A DNA stretch of 64,000 nt from Oscillospiraceae bacterium (GTDB lineage Bacteria; Bacillota; Clostridia; Oscillospirales; Ruminococcaceae): assembly GCA_021201235.1 (NCBI GenBank), contig JAJQFI010000024.1, forward strand, positions 186,001 through 250,000. Reading direction: 5' to 3'. The position numbers were made by a program, and so were the translations under genes. The notes beneath the pieces were generated by a model. It was not told the DNA's origin. It saw only the letters and a program-made list of their open reading frames with translations, and did not search any database. Below, in pieces: positions 25,313-34,742 of this stretch (the first letter of the stretch is position 1; the number at the start of each line of letters is the position of its first letter).

Positions 25313-25786
25313 TCAGAACGGGACGCCGTCGTCGCTCAGAATCTCTTCGAAATCGTCCATATTTCCGATAGCGATAGGATTCGAAGACGGCTCATTATAA
25401 GCAGGTTGTTGCTGTGTAGGCTGGCGATAGTTGGACTGATACGAGGATGAACCGCTGTTATCAGACGCTTTCTCGCCGGTGAACGACGCGTTGTCAACTA
25501 TAACCTCAGTGACATAGTGCTTGGTTCCGTTCTTGTCATCATAGGTTCTTGATTGAAGACTTCCCTCGATGGCAATCATTCTGCCCTTGCCAAAATATTT
25601 GTTGATAAATTCGGCACGCTGATTGAACGCAACACAACTGATGAAATCAGACTGACGCTCTTCACCCTGTCTGACATAGTTCCTGTCGACAGCAACGGTG
25701 AAGTTAAGAATCGAAGTTCCGCTTGCAGACTGCTTGATTTCAAGGTCACGGGTTATTCTGCCCATCAATATTACTCTGTTAAGCAT
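25313..25786 (-). CDS. ssb: Single-stranded DNA-binding protein
   Basis: The 157-residue OB-fold protein begins MLNRVILMGRITRDLE. Conserved FTVAVDRNY and FISCVAFNQRAEFI lie in the core, and the Gln/Ser-rich linker ends in the acidic tip DDFEEILSDDGVPF. That C terminus recruits repair and replication proteins. Middle gene of rpsF-ssb-rpsR, the standard Firmicutes order. Confidence 0.97.
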   Translation of the reverse strand: MLNRVILMGRITRDLEIKQSASGTSILNFTVAVDRNYVRQGEERQSDFISCVAFNQRAEFINKYFGKGRMIAIEGSLQSRTYDDKNGTKHYVTEVIVDNASFTGEKASDNSGSSSYQSNYRQPTQQQPAYNEPSSNPIAIGNMDDFEEILSDDGVPF

Positions 25787-25800
25787 TACTATTCCTCCAA

Positions 25801-26097
25801 TCAGCTGTTCTTAGCGATGACTAAGGAACGAAGTACGCCGTCGGTAATGTTGAGGACACGGTCAAACTCAGCCGGGAAATCAGGCTTGGACTCGAAAGTG
25901 TAGACAACGTAGTAGCCCTCAGTCTCGTAGTTGATGGCATAGGCAAGCTTGCGCTTTCCCCATTCGTCAACTTCGGCAAGAGTTCCGTTTGCTTCAATCA
26001 TGTCCTTGAATTTAGCGACAAGCTCAGCTACTGCCTCATCGCCCGCTTTGGTTGAGAAAACCACCATAGCTTCGTAGTTCTCAGATAATTTTGCCAT
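25801..26097 (-). CDS. rpsF: 30S ribosomal protein S6
   Basis: The 98-residue protein starts MAKLSENYEAMVVFS at ATG 26097, seven bases after AAGGAGG; the longer frame from 26142 is leader. KRKLAYAINYETEGYYVVYTF is the S6 core that contacts S18. First gene of the operon. The leader between the -10 and the start may carry the S6:S18 autoregulatory motif (see the regulatory entry). Confidence 0.97.
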   Translation of the reverse strand: MAKLSENYEAMVVFSTKAGDEAVAELVAKFKDMIEANGTLAEVDEWGKRKLAYAINYETEGYYVVYTFESKPDFPAEFDRVLNITDGVLRSLVIAKNS

Positions 26098-26155
26098 AAT
26101 TGCACCTCCTTCTGGATTCCGCCCGCCACTCACGACGGACAAGGATAACTAAGAT
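26098..26155 (-). promoter_or_regulatory. rpsF leader, candidate S6:S18 binding structure
   Basis: The leader RNA contains TCCG ... CGGA pairing around a GTCGTGAGTGGCGGG segment just before AGAAGGAGG. Known rpsF leaders in many bacteria carry a CCG-containing bulge next to a hairpin bound by S6:S18. The fit here is only by eye. Confidence 0.4.
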
Positions 26156-26184
26156 AGTATATCAAAATAAATCGGATTTGTCAA
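26156..26184 (-). promoter_or_regulatory. Promoter of rpsF-ssb-rpsR
   Basis: The minus strand reads TTGACA, 17 bases, TATACT. The -35 lies inside the inverted repeat 26173-26205. Confidence 0.8.
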
Positions 26185-26205
26185 GCAAAACTTTGAGCAA
26201 ATCCG
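26173..26205. terminator. Inverted repeat after the RING-type gene, overlapping the rpsF -35
   Basis: CGGATTTG and CAAATCCG pair over 8 bp with a 17-base loop. On the minus strand ATTTATTTTG follows, so it may end the upstream membrane-protein transcript while the next promoter sits in its stem. Confidence 0.5.
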
Positions 26206-26220
26206 AAGTATTTTTTTACG

Positions 26221-27270
26221 CTATGAAGATGTTCCTGTGCCCATTCCCATAACTATCATCATAACAGCCAAGAATATAACCGTAAGTGCAACTACCGAAC
26301 CTATCGCATAAGCCATAGAAGTTCCGCCTTTTGTCAGGAGAGCCTGACGCTGAGAGTTATACTCAACGATGTCATTCTTGATTGTGTCAAGGTCGTTCTT
26401 TGCTTTTCTGTAGTAAATATAGTTAGCGAAAAGTCCGACGCCGAGATTCAAAACATAAGACAGTATCGAACAAGCGTTATAAATCACTGCAAATGATGAT
26501 GTGCTTACAATCTCTTCTCCGATAATTCCATAAGCATAAAGGTAATAGATAAGAGTCGGGATTGAAAGCAAAGCTGTCAGAAGAAGGACAACTATTCCCT
26601 CACGAATCATCTTCCGATAGAACAGATAGATATGTGGGAAGAAGAACGCTGAGAAGTTGAATGACCACTTTCTGCCGCTTTCGAATCTTACAAACTTCGG
26701 AATGAAGTAAGGACTGTTGGAGCCGACATAGTCGGAATACTCAGCAACAGTGTGGTCTCCTATGAGATAATCAGCGCTGTATGCACCGTTTCCGAAGAAT
26801 GAAAATCCCCTGCCCATGCCACCCATATACGGGTTTCCGTATGGACGACCATAGCCGTTTTGGTTCTGGTTCTGATTCTGATAGTTGCCGTTCTGATTCT
26901 GGTAATTTCCGTTCCGGTAGCCGCTGTTACCATACGGATTCTGATTGTATCCGGTATTAGTTCTCTGATAGCCGCCCGAAGCCTTCTCCATGTTTACAGG
27001 AGAGCCACAGTTACAGCAAAAAGCCGCATCCGGCGAGTTCTCGGCACCGCAGTTGGGGCAGATGAGCTTTTCGGGCTTCTTTTCTTCCTGCTTTATTGTC
27101 GGTTGCCAGCTCTCACCTGTTTCGTGGAGCTTTTGATTGGTGCACTTTCCTTCACTTATATAGCAATCTCTATGATACGGAGAACCGCATTCCGGACATA
27201 CGACGATATTGTCGGTTTTGGTTAATATCCTGCCGCATGACGAGCAGGGCTGACCTACATAAATTGGCAT
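26221..27270 (-). CDS. Zinc-finger membrane protein (prokaryotic RING type 1, DUF2628-like)
   Basis: The 349-residue protein begins with CSSCGRIL ... VVCPECGSPYHRDCY, a RING-like C3HC array. A zinc ribbon follows (ICPNCGAENSPDAAFCCNCGSP, about 70-91). A Gln/Asn/Tyr/Gly-rich disordered stretch (about 100-155) precedes a DUF2628-like segment (WSFNFSAFFFPHIYLFYRKM) and about four membrane helices. The fingers face the cytosol. No enzymatic function is assigned; a sensory or scaffold role at the membrane is possible. Confidence 0.8.
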   Translation of the reverse strand: MPIYVGQPCSSCGRILTKTDNIVVCPECGSPYHRDCYISEGKCTNQKLHETGESWQPTIKQEEKKPEKLICPNCGAENSPDAAFCCNCGSPVNMEKASGGYQRTNTGYNQNPYGNSGYRNGNYQNQNGNYQNQNQNQNGYGRPYGNPYMGGMGRGFSFFGNGAYSADYLIGDHTVAEYSDYVGSNSPYFIPKFVRFESGRKWSFNFSAFFFPHIYLFYRKMIREGIVVLLLTALLSIPTLIYYLYAYGIIGEEIVSTSSFAVIYNACSILSYVLNLGVGLFANYIYYRKAKNDLDTIKNDIVEYNSQRQALLTKGGTSMAYAIGSVVALTVIFLAVMMIVMGMGTGTSS

Positions 27271-27303
27271 TGGCTCTCTCCTTTCTACATTCGTACTAAT
27301 TTA

Positions 27304-27331
27304 AGTATAACACGTTTTTTTGAGAATGCAA
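27304..27331 (-). promoter_or_regulatory. Promoter of the zinc-finger membrane protein
   Basis: Minus strand TTGCAT, 16 bases, TATACT, about 35 bases before the start. Confidence 0.6.
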
Positions 27332-27443
27332 ACGAATTGATAAACTTTCATTTCGATTTCACCGAATATGCAAAATGAAACCGGCATTTGTGTTCAGGCT
27401 TTCATCAATTCCCGCTACTGTGAAAAATTTAGTGATTCCAAGG

Positions 27444-27472
27444 TTTACATGAAGGGCAAAATATGCTATAAT
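27444..27472 (+). promoter_or_regulatory. Promoter of lepA
   Basis: TTTACA, 17 bases, TATAAT with a TGC extension, about 45 bases before the chosen start. Confidence 0.65.
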
Positions 27473-27517
27473 AGATGTCTATGAATAATGATTACAGAAA
27501 GAAAGGTGTGGGCGGCA

Positions 27518-29332
27518 ATGGACAGCATTGAACAGGAAAACATAAGAAATTTTTGCATTATCGCGCACATAGACCACGGTAAGTCTACACTCGCCGACAG
27601 AATTCTTGAATTAACGGAAACTGTCGCATTAAGAGATATGTCAGACCAGCTTCTTGACAACATGGATATAGAACGCGAAAGAGGCATTACAATAAAGGCT
27701 CGGGCGGTCCGGCTTAATTATAAAGCTGACAACGGCAAGACTTATGTGTTCAATCTAATAGATACACCCGGTCACGTTGACTTTAACTATGAGGTTTCAC
27801 GCTCGCTTGCGGCTTGCGAAGGCGCAATTCTGGTTGTCGACGCTTCTCAGGGAATTGAGGCACAAACGCTTGCGAATACCTACCTGGCGCTTGAGCACGA
27901 CCTCGAAATCCTGCCAGTCATAAACAAGATTGATCTGCCAAGTGCAAACCCCGAGGGAGCTATTGCTGAGATAGAAAACGTGATAGGGCTTCCCGCAGAG
28001 GATGCACCGAGGATTTCCGCAAAATTGGGCATCAATATCCGTGAGGTTCTCGAAAGAGCCATCACCGACTTCCCTGCCCCTAAGGGCGACCCTGATGCCC
28101 CGCTTCAATGCCTTATATTCGACAGCTATTACGATTCATATAAAGGCGTTATTATTTATGTTCGCGTCAAGCAAGGCACAGTTAAGGTCGGCGACACAAT
28201 TCGTCTGATGGCAACAGGTTCCGAATTCCAGACGGTTGAAATCGGATATATGGGTGCAACCGAGCTCATACCTTCCGGATGCCTTAAAGCCGGAGAAGTC
28301 GGCTATATTGCGGCATCTATAAAGAGTATCAGAGATACAAAGGTCGGCGACACCGTCACCAACGCCGCCAATCCATGTGACAAGCCCCTTCCCGGATACA
28401 GAAACGTTCAGTCGATGGTATTCTCCGGAATATATCCCGCAGACGGTTCAAAATACGGAGATCTGAGAGATGCTCTTGAAAAGCTCCAACTTAATGATGC
28501 TTCGCTTACGTTTGAGCCGGAGACATCGGTAGCCTTGGGCTTCGGCTTCAGATGCGGTTTCCTGGGACTTCTTCACATGGACATAATTCAGGAGAGGCTT
28601 GAAAGAGAATATAATCTCGACCTCATCACAACCGCTCCGTCGGTTATTTATAGAGTCACCATGATGAACGATGAAGTCAGATATATTGCCAACCCTACAG
28701 ACTATCCTGACCCGTCTTTAATCAAGCTTGCCGAGGAGCCGATTATCAGCGCTCATATATTCTCGCCGAGCGATTATGTAGGAAACATCATGGAGCTTTG
28801 TCAGGAGCGCAGGGGCACCTTCAAGGATATGAAGTATATCGACGACACAAGAGTCGATATTCACTATGTGTTGCCGCTGAACGAAGTAATATATGACTTC
28901 TTCGACACGCTTAAATCGAGAACCAGAGGCTATGCTTCTTATGACTATGAGCCGATTGGATATCAGGAGAGCAAGCTTGTTAAGCTCGATTTGCTCCTCA
29001 ACGGCGAGATTGTCGATGCTCTTTCGTTTATTGTCCATCAGGACAGAGCTTATCCGAGAGCAAGAAGACTTTGCGAAAAGCTTCGGGACAACATCCCACG
29101 TCAGCTCTTCGAGATTCCGATTCAGGCGGCTATCGGCGGAAAGATTATCGCCCGTGAAACCGTAAAGGCTTATCGCAAGGACGTTCTGGCGAAATGCTAC
29201 GGCGGCGATATAACGAGAAAGAAGAAGCTCCTTGAAAAACAGAAGGAAGGCAAGAAGCGGATGAGACAGGTTGGCTCCGTTGAAATTCCGCAGGAGGCGT
29301 TCATGAGCGTTCTTAAGCTTGACTCAGATTAA
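27518..29332 (+). CDS. lepA: Elongation factor 4 (LepA)
   Basis: This 604-residue translational GTPase back-translocates ribosomes. G1 is AHIDHGKST, switch [11 protein letters not shown]3 DTPGHVDF and G4 NKID. The LepA-specific C-terminal domain ends [42 protein letters not shown]. The start [12 protein letters not shown] at 27518 is chosen over an upstream in-frame ATG because AAAGGTG has suitable spacing and the length then fits the family. Confidence 0.97.
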   Translation: MDSIEQENIRNFCIIAHIDHGKSTLADRILELTETVALRDMSDQLLDNMDIERERGITIKARAVRLNYKADNGKTYVFNLIDTPGHVDFNYEVSRSLAACEGAILVVDASQGIEAQTLANTYLALEHDLEILPVINKIDLPSANPEGAIAEIENVIGLPAEDAPRISAKLGINIREVLERAITDFPAPKGDPDAPLQCLIFDSYYDSYKGVIIYVRVKQGTVKVGDTIRLMATGSEFQTVEIGYMGATELIPSGCLKAGEVGYIAASIKSIRDTKVGDTVTNAANPCDKPLPGYRNVQSMVFSGIYPADGSKYGDLRDALEKLQLNDASLTFEPETSVALGFGFRCGFLGLLHMDIIQERLEREYNLDLITTAPSVIYRVTMMNDEVRYIANPTDYPDPSLIKLAEEPIISAHIFSPSDYVGNIMELCQERRGTFKDMKYIDDTRVDIHYVLPLNEVIYDFFDTLKSRTRGYASYDYEPIGYQESKLVKLDLLLNGEIVDALSFIVHQDRAYPRARRLCEKLRDNIPRQLFEIPIQAAIGGKIIARETVKAYRKDVLAKCYGGDITRKKKLLEKQKEGKKRMRQVGSVEIPQEAFMSVLKLDSD

Positions 29333-29373
29333 TCCCCACAGATTACAATTCAAATACAAATATCACCGCAGAC

Positions 29374-29402
29374 TTGCTTTTTTGCACGCCGTCAGGTATA
29401 AT
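29374..29402 (+). promoter_or_regulatory. Promoter of the membrane protein at 29434
   Basis: TTGCTT, 17 bases, TATAAT; AAAGGAG follows 15 bases later. Confidence 0.6.
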
Positions 29403-29433
29403 CTATTTAAGTTCTGAAAGGAGCGATGACAGC

Positions 29434-30294
29434 TTGGACAAACTCACCATCTCAAATAAATACGTTCGGTTCGGCATTTTCTGCTTTAACCTTCTGTATC
29501 TTTTTCTCATAAGTGTATTGGCAATGTGGACATTTCTCTATACAATAGAGCTAAAGAACGAAACAACCTTCTACGTCGTCTATATCGCCCTGAACGTCAT
29601 CTTCTTTATACTGATGATGATGACAAGAAATCAGTTCTTTACGAGGATTGTTTCCCTGCTACTGTTGATTCCGGTCTTTGTATTGGTTCTGTTCAGCTCT
29701 GCGCCGGCACTGTTTATCCCACCGTTTGTTGTGGGAGTGCTGATGTTCTTCATCTGCGGTGCGGGAGACACGCCAAAAATCATCTGGGGCTCGTTCTATC
29801 TGATTCTGTTTATAGTCGGCATTATCGTATTCTATATCATGAGCACCCTGTTCGGCGGCTCCGCAGTTGAGACGATTCTCGACTCGAGCGTCACCGACAC
29901 AGCCATCACCGAAGAATACGACATGGATAAAATCGCCGAGCTCAACGCCAATAGCGTCTCCCCTGACGGCAAATACCGATACTACATCATCGACGTTCAG
30001 GACAACGACCGAGGCAAGGTTATTATCGTTGTCGAGCCGAATGACATGGACATCAATTACCGCTTCTTCACTCTTGTCGAAGAAGGCTATTCCATAAGAA
30101 TTGCGAAATACTCCACCCGAGGAGTCACCCCCGATATCGAATGGGTTGTGAACGAAGACTATGACGAATCTGGCGAAACGACAGCCGTTTCCTATAAGCT
30201 ACGCTACCGATTCGGAGAAAACGCCGAATGGAAAACCTCGACCATCAACATCCCGACAAGCAAGAATTATCTCACGTTTCTGAATGTGGATTAA
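29434..30294 (+). CDS. Membrane protein of unknown function
   Basis: The 286-residue protein starts at TTG 29434, ten bases after AAAGGAG; an in-frame ATG is lacking nearby. Four or five hydrophobic helices (about 12-135) are followed by a soluble C-terminal domain (about 150-286) with NANSVSPDGKYRYYIIDVQDNDRGK and RYRFGENAEWKTS. The layout suggests an N-terminal membrane bundle with an external beta-rich domain. No family was recognised. It is monocistronic with a strong terminator. Confidence 0.6.
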   Translation: MDKLTISNKYVRFGIFCFNLLYLFLISVLAMWTFLYTIELKNETTFYVVYIALNVIFFILMMMTRNQFFTRIVSLLLLIPVFVLVLFSSAPALFIPPFVVGVLMFFICGAGDTPKIIWGSFYLILFIVGIIVFYIMSTLFGGSAVETILDSSVTDTAITEEYDMDKIAELNANSVSPDGKYRYYIIDVQDNDRGKVIIVVEPNDMDINYRFFTLVEEGYSIRIAKYSTRGVTPDIEWVVNEDYDESGETTAVSYKLRYRFGENAEWKTSTINIPTSKNYLTFLNVD

Positions 30295-30301
30295 AACAGA
30301 T

Positions 30302-30340
30302 AAAGACTCCCCGAGGCATAAAGCTTCGGGGAGTCTTTTG
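30302..30340 (+). terminator. Terminator
   Basis: AAGACTCCCCGA and TCGGGGAGTCTT form a 12-bp stem with an 11-base loop, followed by TTG TCTATT. Confidence 0.85.
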
Positions 30341-30381
30341 TCTATTGACAGTAAAAATTTCTCGATATATTGAAATAGTCC

Positions 30382-30410
30382 TTGCAATTACTTGCAAAAT
30401 GTGGTATTAT
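30382..30410 (+). promoter_or_regulatory. Promoter of the FtsX-like permease gene
   Basis: TTGCAA, 17 bases, TATTAT, about 37 bases before the start. Confidence 0.6.
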
Positions 30411-30447
30411 AATAATTGAAAAGAAAAATGACGGCGAGGTAAAAATT

Positions 30448-32457
30448 ATGATTAAAAACATCTTTTCACTTGCAATTCAAGGAATGCGACGAAGAAAAAG
30501 ACAGTCTCTGTTGATTTTCTTCGTTCTGCTGATCTCCTTCGCGTTTGCTATTATGCTTCTGAGCTATTCGAGCAGTATTTCTTCGACCAACTCACAGCTA
30601 TATTCCGACACCTTTGGAACATGGTATGCTTCGTTCATTTCCGAGGATGAAACCGCAGACAGGGAGTATCTTGAGTCGAACGACTGGCTTGACGATATCG
30701 GCGTAAGTGTGAACTATGGCATCGTTTCGGAGTGTGACGAGAACTACTTGTATTTTGGAATCAAGGGTACTGATTCCTTAGGCATCGGCACTGTCGATGA
30801 AGCTCTTATCGACATGGGAATCCAGATGTCAAGCGGTAGAATGCCGAAGAAAAGCGATGAAATCGCAGTTGAATCAGCTGTCCTTTCAAATCTCGGCTTA
30901 GGTTCGAGCCTTGGACAAAAGGTCGAGCTCGTTGTCACCTTCACTGTGGACGAACACGAGTATGATGTGGTGAGAGAATTCACACTTGTCGGAATCATCA
31001 GCTCGTACACGAGCATCTGGAATGTTAGCAGTACGCTGAACAGCGCTATCGTCACCGAGGATTGCATCAATGAGCTCTGGGACGAAGCAACTTCGAACGT
31101 GTATGAAGCGTTCAGAGACACTCTTGAGATTCCAGCCGAGGTTACAACCTTTTTCTCTGCCAAGGAAGGAATGGAGAAAAACGTCCAGAGCAAGGTCAGC
31201 TCCTATCTCGTGTCCAACCACTCAACAGCAGCAACCCGCAAGCTTTCGGTCAATACAGCCGTCGAGCTTGATGAAGAAAACGCCGAGGTCAATACGTTCT
31301 ATGTCTGGCTTATTCTAGCTGTAACTCTTTTGGCGGTTGTCATCATCTATGTTCTGCAGATGCAGACTGAGGTCAAACGGATTGTCAGGATGCGAAGCCT
31401 TGGAGGCTCAAAAGGACAACTGAGGCTACTTATATTCGTTGAAACGATGATTTTGTGCATACCTGCAATGATTCTGGGAGCCGCACTCGGGAGCCTTGGA
31501 CTGTGGGGACTCCTGAGAATCAGCACCTATACCGGCTCAACTTCGATTATAATCAATATCCCGTGGAATTATCTTCTTATTTCAGCAGGTCTGTGGATTG
31601 CAGGCGTTCTCATAATAAGAATGATAACCTTCCAGATAGCTCTTGCCACTCCCCTGACAGGAAGAATGGTCATGCAGAGGCGCAAGTCGAAATTCTATAT
31701 GAAATTCAGGCATGCACTCGTCATGTTAATGTCCATAGTTTTATGCGTGTCGATTGTATTCACGGCGTTCAGCCTAGCAGAACCCTTGAATAACTATAAC
31801 GGCTGGTCGTCGCAGTGGTCGTACTATTTCTGGACATCCAGTTACATGAACTACAGCATTGAGACTCCAGTCAACGATGAACTTCTCTCAACTATTTCCA
31901 GTGTTGAAGGCATCAGCGATGCTATAGGTGTTGAAACTATTATAGCAATGGTCACTATTGATGACTTTGACCCAATTTATCTTCAGATTTGCGTGATGGA
32001 TTCAGATGAGCTTGAAAACTATACTGACCTTTCAAGGGTTGATGTTGATGCTTACGACAACGGCGAAAGCGTTATAATCCAGTATCACGAGGAAGAGGGG
32101 TACGCCACTTATTATAACAGCCATGGAAAAGAGCTTATCACTACTTCCTCCTTAGTAGACACCGGGCTGTTGGATTATATCGGTGTTGGTTCGAGCGTTA
32201 CTATCTCTATCGACTACAGCAACGGATATGGTCTTCCCCTATCGACAGAAGATGAAGGCATAATCAGCGTTGACGCCGTTTTATGCTCGCTTGAAAAAGT
32301 AAACAAGGACGATGGTCTGCAAAAATTGGAAGATGACTTCAGCCGTGGTTCCTCATCTGGCACATACTCAGGTTTTTATTATGCTCTTAATGACTTCTGG
32401 CGTACCAACGTCATCTCATGCTCAGAACTGCGTTTGCCTTGCGTAGGTCATCCTTGA
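30448..32457 (+). pseudogene. FtsX-like ABC permease, 3' truncated
   Basis: The protein starts MIKNIFSLAIQGMRRRKRQS with a first membrane helix, an external MacB-like domain and three helices around residues 290-400. MVMQRRKSKFYMKFRHALVMLMS then opens a second repeat with another external domain. In this family that domain must be followed by three more helices. Instead the frame leaves the domain at YALNDFW and ends after a 15-residue unrelated tail (VISCSELRLPCVGHP) antisense to the next gene. The 3' end, including the last helices, is therefore lost near 32,400. No ATPase partner gene is adjacent. Probably non-functional. Confidence 0.7.
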
Positions 32458-32920
32458 TTCCCCTGCGCCTGACGCGACAATCGTGGAGCATCTTGTACAT
32501 CTTATAACCGTCACTGGCGTTGTAGTTGAAGAACTCGATAGCGTGCTCAATGTCGCAGAGCTCTGCCTCGACCTTGGCTAATTCTTTCTGGAGATATTCT
32601 CTGTAATCACGAATGCCTCGATAAGAGCCCATGATATTGTTGATATAATTGTCCCAATGGAACTCTGCGTCCGATTCCGAAAAATCCAAATCTGTTCGGA
32701 ACCTTTGTTTCGAATCCTTTGGCGGGTTCACCTCTGCGGTGACTACAATCCACTCGTCCCGCTTCTTCTTTGGCATCTGGTTGCCAAGAAAGTTGTAGGC
32801 TTTCGTTATGTCAAAGAAAAACTCGGCTTGGTTGACGTCCGTCGTCACCGATATCCTGCGGCAGTCGTCGAAGTATATGTACCTGTCACGGGTCAGGCTT
32901 GTCAGAACAAAGCATTCCAT
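32411..32920 (-). CDS. Uncharacterised 169-residue protein
   Basis: It starts MECFVLTSLTRDRYIYFDD at ATG 32920, nine bases after AAGGAG. The N-terminal half looks globular (beta-rich, VTTDVNQAEFFFDITKAYNFLG). The C-terminal half is a charged helix (YREYLQKELAKVEAELCDIEHAIEFFN), likely coiled coil, ending in a basic tail. No family is recognised. It lies 35 bp after a small membrane peptide gene that shares its promoter. Its 3' end overlaps the truncated permease on the other strand by 47 bp, so it probably arrived with the event that cut the permease. Confidence 0.65.
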   Translation of the reverse strand: MECFVLTSLTRDRYIYFDDCRRISVTTDVNQAEFFFDITKAYNFLGNQMPKKKRDEWIVVTAEVNPPKDSKQRFRTDLDFSESDAEFHWDNYINNIMGSYRGIRDYREYLQKELAKVEAELCDIEHAIEFFNYNASDGYKMYKMLHDCRVRRRGIKDDLRKANAVLSMR

Positions 32921-32955
32921 AATATCACACTCCTTCGTTAAGGTTGTCCTGTCGC

Positions 32956-33054
32956 TCATTTCTCCGTGCTTTTCAGAATTGAAACCGACAGCAAAATAAT
33001 TGTGACCGCCGACAGCAAGATATTGATTTTCGACAATGTTCTGGAGAGATTCAC
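32956..33054 (-). CDS. 32-residue membrane peptide
   Basis: A GTG at 33054, five bases after AGGAGGTGG, opens a 32-codon frame encoding a basic N terminus (MNLSRTLSKIN), one hydrophobic helix (ILLSAVTIILLSVSIL) and a charged end (KSTEK). The strong ribosome site and promoter argue that it is translated. The shape recalls short membrane toxins or leader peptides, but no antitoxin RNA is identified. It is the first gene ahead of the 169-residue protein. Confidence 0.5.
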   Translation of the reverse strand: MNLSRTLSKINILLSAVTIILLSVSILKSTEK

Positions 33055-33086
33055 GCGCCCACCTCCTCTCGATAATTTTCAACTTA

Positions 33087-33114
33087 ATTGTACCACCGAA
33101 AGCTCCGATGTCAA
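33087..33114 (-). promoter_or_regulatory. Promoter of the membrane peptide operon
   Basis: Minus strand TTGACA, 16 bases ending TGG, TACAAT; about 33 bases before the GTG. Confidence 0.75.
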
Positions 33115-33216
33115 TAAAAGTAAGTACAAAAAAGAGGACTAACTCATGCTTAATTGCAAAAGTTAGTCCGGATTTTCGCCCCATCCCGCAAAATTTCATT
33201 TTCCCGAAAATAATAC

Positions 33217-33245
33217 TTGCATTCTTCGAGAAAATGTGGTAGAAT
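33217..33245 (+). promoter_or_regulatory. Promoter of tRNA-Ser
   Basis: TTGCAT, 17 bases, TAGAAT, 14 bases ahead of the mature tRNA 5' end. Confidence 0.65.
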
Positions 33246-33259
33246 ATCATGGTTGATAC

Positions 33260-33351
33260 GGAGCGGTATCGAAGAGGTCATAACGGGAACGACTCGAAAT
33301 CGTTTGGTGGACTGAATCCGCCCGTGGGTTCGAATCCCACCCGCTCCGCCA
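33260..33351 (+). tRNA. tRNA-Ser (anticodon CGA), CCA encoded
   Basis: The acceptor stem GGAGCGG (33260-33266) pairs with CCGCTCC (33341-33347), with discriminator G and encoded CCA. The anticodon stem AACGA/TCGTT holds the loop CTCGAAA, so the anticodon is CGA (codon UCG). A long variable arm (GGTGGA/TCCGCC) confirms a serine tRNA. The T arm contains GTTCGAATC. The tyrosine integrase gene lies 97 bp downstream, so the 3' end of this gene is the probable attachment site. Confidence 0.96.
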
Positions 33352-33356
33352 TGTGC

Positions 33357-33398
33357 TAAAAGCCTGTAAAACCTTGCGTTTACGGGCTTTTTGCTTTT
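33357..33398 (+). terminator. Terminator after tRNA-Ser
   Basis: AAGCCTGTAAA and TTTACGGGCTT pair (one G-T) and are followed by TTTGCTTTT. Confidence 0.75.
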
Positions 33399-33448
33399 AA
33401 TTAAGTGCTTAATTGCTTTGCTTGGAGAACACGATTTTTTTGTTAGTC

Positions 33449-34612
33449 TTAACAGTCAGACTCCATGCCCAAACCACTGAGCATTGCATCTGCTGAGTTG
33501 AGTTTTGAGCTGTAGTCGAGATGAGCGTAGATGTTTGCCGTTGTGGAGAAGTCGCTGTGACCGAGCCATTCTTGGATTTGCTTCATCGGAACACCGTTTG
33601 CCAGGAGAAGCGAGGCACAACTATGTCTCAAGTCATGGAATCGAATGTGCCTGAAGCCGTTGCTCTTAAGAAATCTTGAAAAGCCGCTTGTAACAGCCTG
33701 TGGCGTTATAATATCGCCAAGCTCGTTTACACAGACGTAATCAAGATATTCCTTGTTGTAACAACGTCCGCAAAGGCGACGGTTTTCCTCCTGTTCTTCT
33801 CTTTTGATTAAGAGCCGTTCTTTAACGAAAGGCACGAGAGGAAGCGTCCTCATACTCGACTTCGTTTTCGTTGTGTCCGATGCAACAAGAGTGAGCTTTC
33901 CATCCAGATTGCACGCTGTAACCGTGTGCTGGACGGTGATGGTGTTACGCTCAAAGTCAATGGCATCCCATTTCATTCCTATTGCTTCACTCCGCCTGAG
34001 TCCATAGAATGCACCAAACATAATGGGCAATTCAAGATTAGTTCCTTTGGAAGCTTCAAAGAGAGCATTGATTTCATCAGCATCGTAGAAGCTTCCGACA
34101 AAGCGTTCTTTCCTTGGACGTTCAACCTTGTCCGCCGGATTCACATCTATCAGGTCCGTCTTCACAGCATACTTCAATGACCTGTGAATGTTTGCGTGAT
34201 AGTGAATTACCGTCGAAGCACTGACACGTTCCAACTCGTGAAGATAAAACTCCTGAATGTCGGTAGCTCTCAGATCCTTGAGAGCTATTTGTTTTTTACG
34301 AAAGTACGGTGCAATAACGCCCTTTACCATCATCGAGTAGGAAGAATATGTCGGAACCGCCACGGTGCTTTTTACAATCTCAAGCCACTGTTCTATGAAA
34401 TCTGCGAACAATATGTCGCCATTCATAGTTTTTGGCTCGTCTGGAACAAAGCTGCGTCTGGCATCCGCAAGGAATGCTTCGGCTTTCTTCTTGTTTCCCT
34501 TTACGGGAAGACCGGTTTTGAGCCACTTGGTTTTCCTTTTTCCAAGAGAATCGGTATAACTTAATACGGCATAGTAATAGCCGCTTTTTTCACTTAAATG
34601 TCCTGCTACCAT
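33449..34612 (-). CDS. int: Tyrosine recombinase (integrase)
   Basis: The 387-residue phage/ICE-type integrase starts MVAGHLSEKSGYYYAV at ATG 34612 behind AAGGAGG; the frame extends far upstream without support. A Tn916-type arm-binding domain, SAM-like core (FADFIEQWLEIVKSTV) and catalytic domain follow. The catalytic residues are seen: R in GLRRSEAIGMKW, H-x-x-R in HDLRHSCASLLL and the nucleophile Y in TTANIYAHLD. It is transcribed toward the tRNA-Ser gene, the usual arrangement for integration there. Confidence 0.95.
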   Translation of the reverse strand: MVAGHLSEKSGYYYAVLSYTDSLGKRKTKWLKTGLPVKGNKKKAEAFLADARRSFVPDEPKTMNGDILFADFIEQWLEIVKSTVAVPTYSSYSMMVKGVIAPYFRKKQIALKDLRATDIQEFYLHELERVSASTVIHYHANIHRSLKYAVKTDLIDVNPADKVERPRKERFVGSFYDADEINALFEASKGTNLELPIMFGAFYGLRRSEAIGMKWDAIDFERNTITVQHTVTACNLDGKLTLVASDTTKTKSSMRTLPLVPFVKERLLIKREEQEENRRLCGRCYNKEYLDYVCVNELGDIITPQAVTSGFSRFLKSNGFRHIRFHDLRHSCASLLLANGVPMKQIQEWLGHSDFSTTANIYAHLDYSSKLNSADAMLSGLGMESDC

Positions 34613-34655
34613 AAATGTAACCTCCTTCTTTGTGTAGCAGATACACCTACTTATG

Positions 34656-34684
34656 CCGGGTTCCATTATACCAGAACCGGGTTC
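34656..34684 (-). promoter_or_regulatory. Integrase promoter bracketed by direct repeats
   Basis: On the plus strand CCGGGTTC occurs at 34656-34663 and 34677-34684. Between them lies ATTATA, the complement of an extended -10 (TGGTATAAT). A repressor binding both repeats would cover the core promoter. Confidence 0.5.
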
Positions 34685-34742
34685 AAAATGGAGGACGTTC
34701 TGACACACTTTTTTGTAAATTTTTTGTGTCCAAAAAATTGGG

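Noticed and set aside
31455-31793. 112-codon frame inside the permease gene
   Set aside because: It lies in another frame over clear membrane-helix coding sequence, with no start signal.
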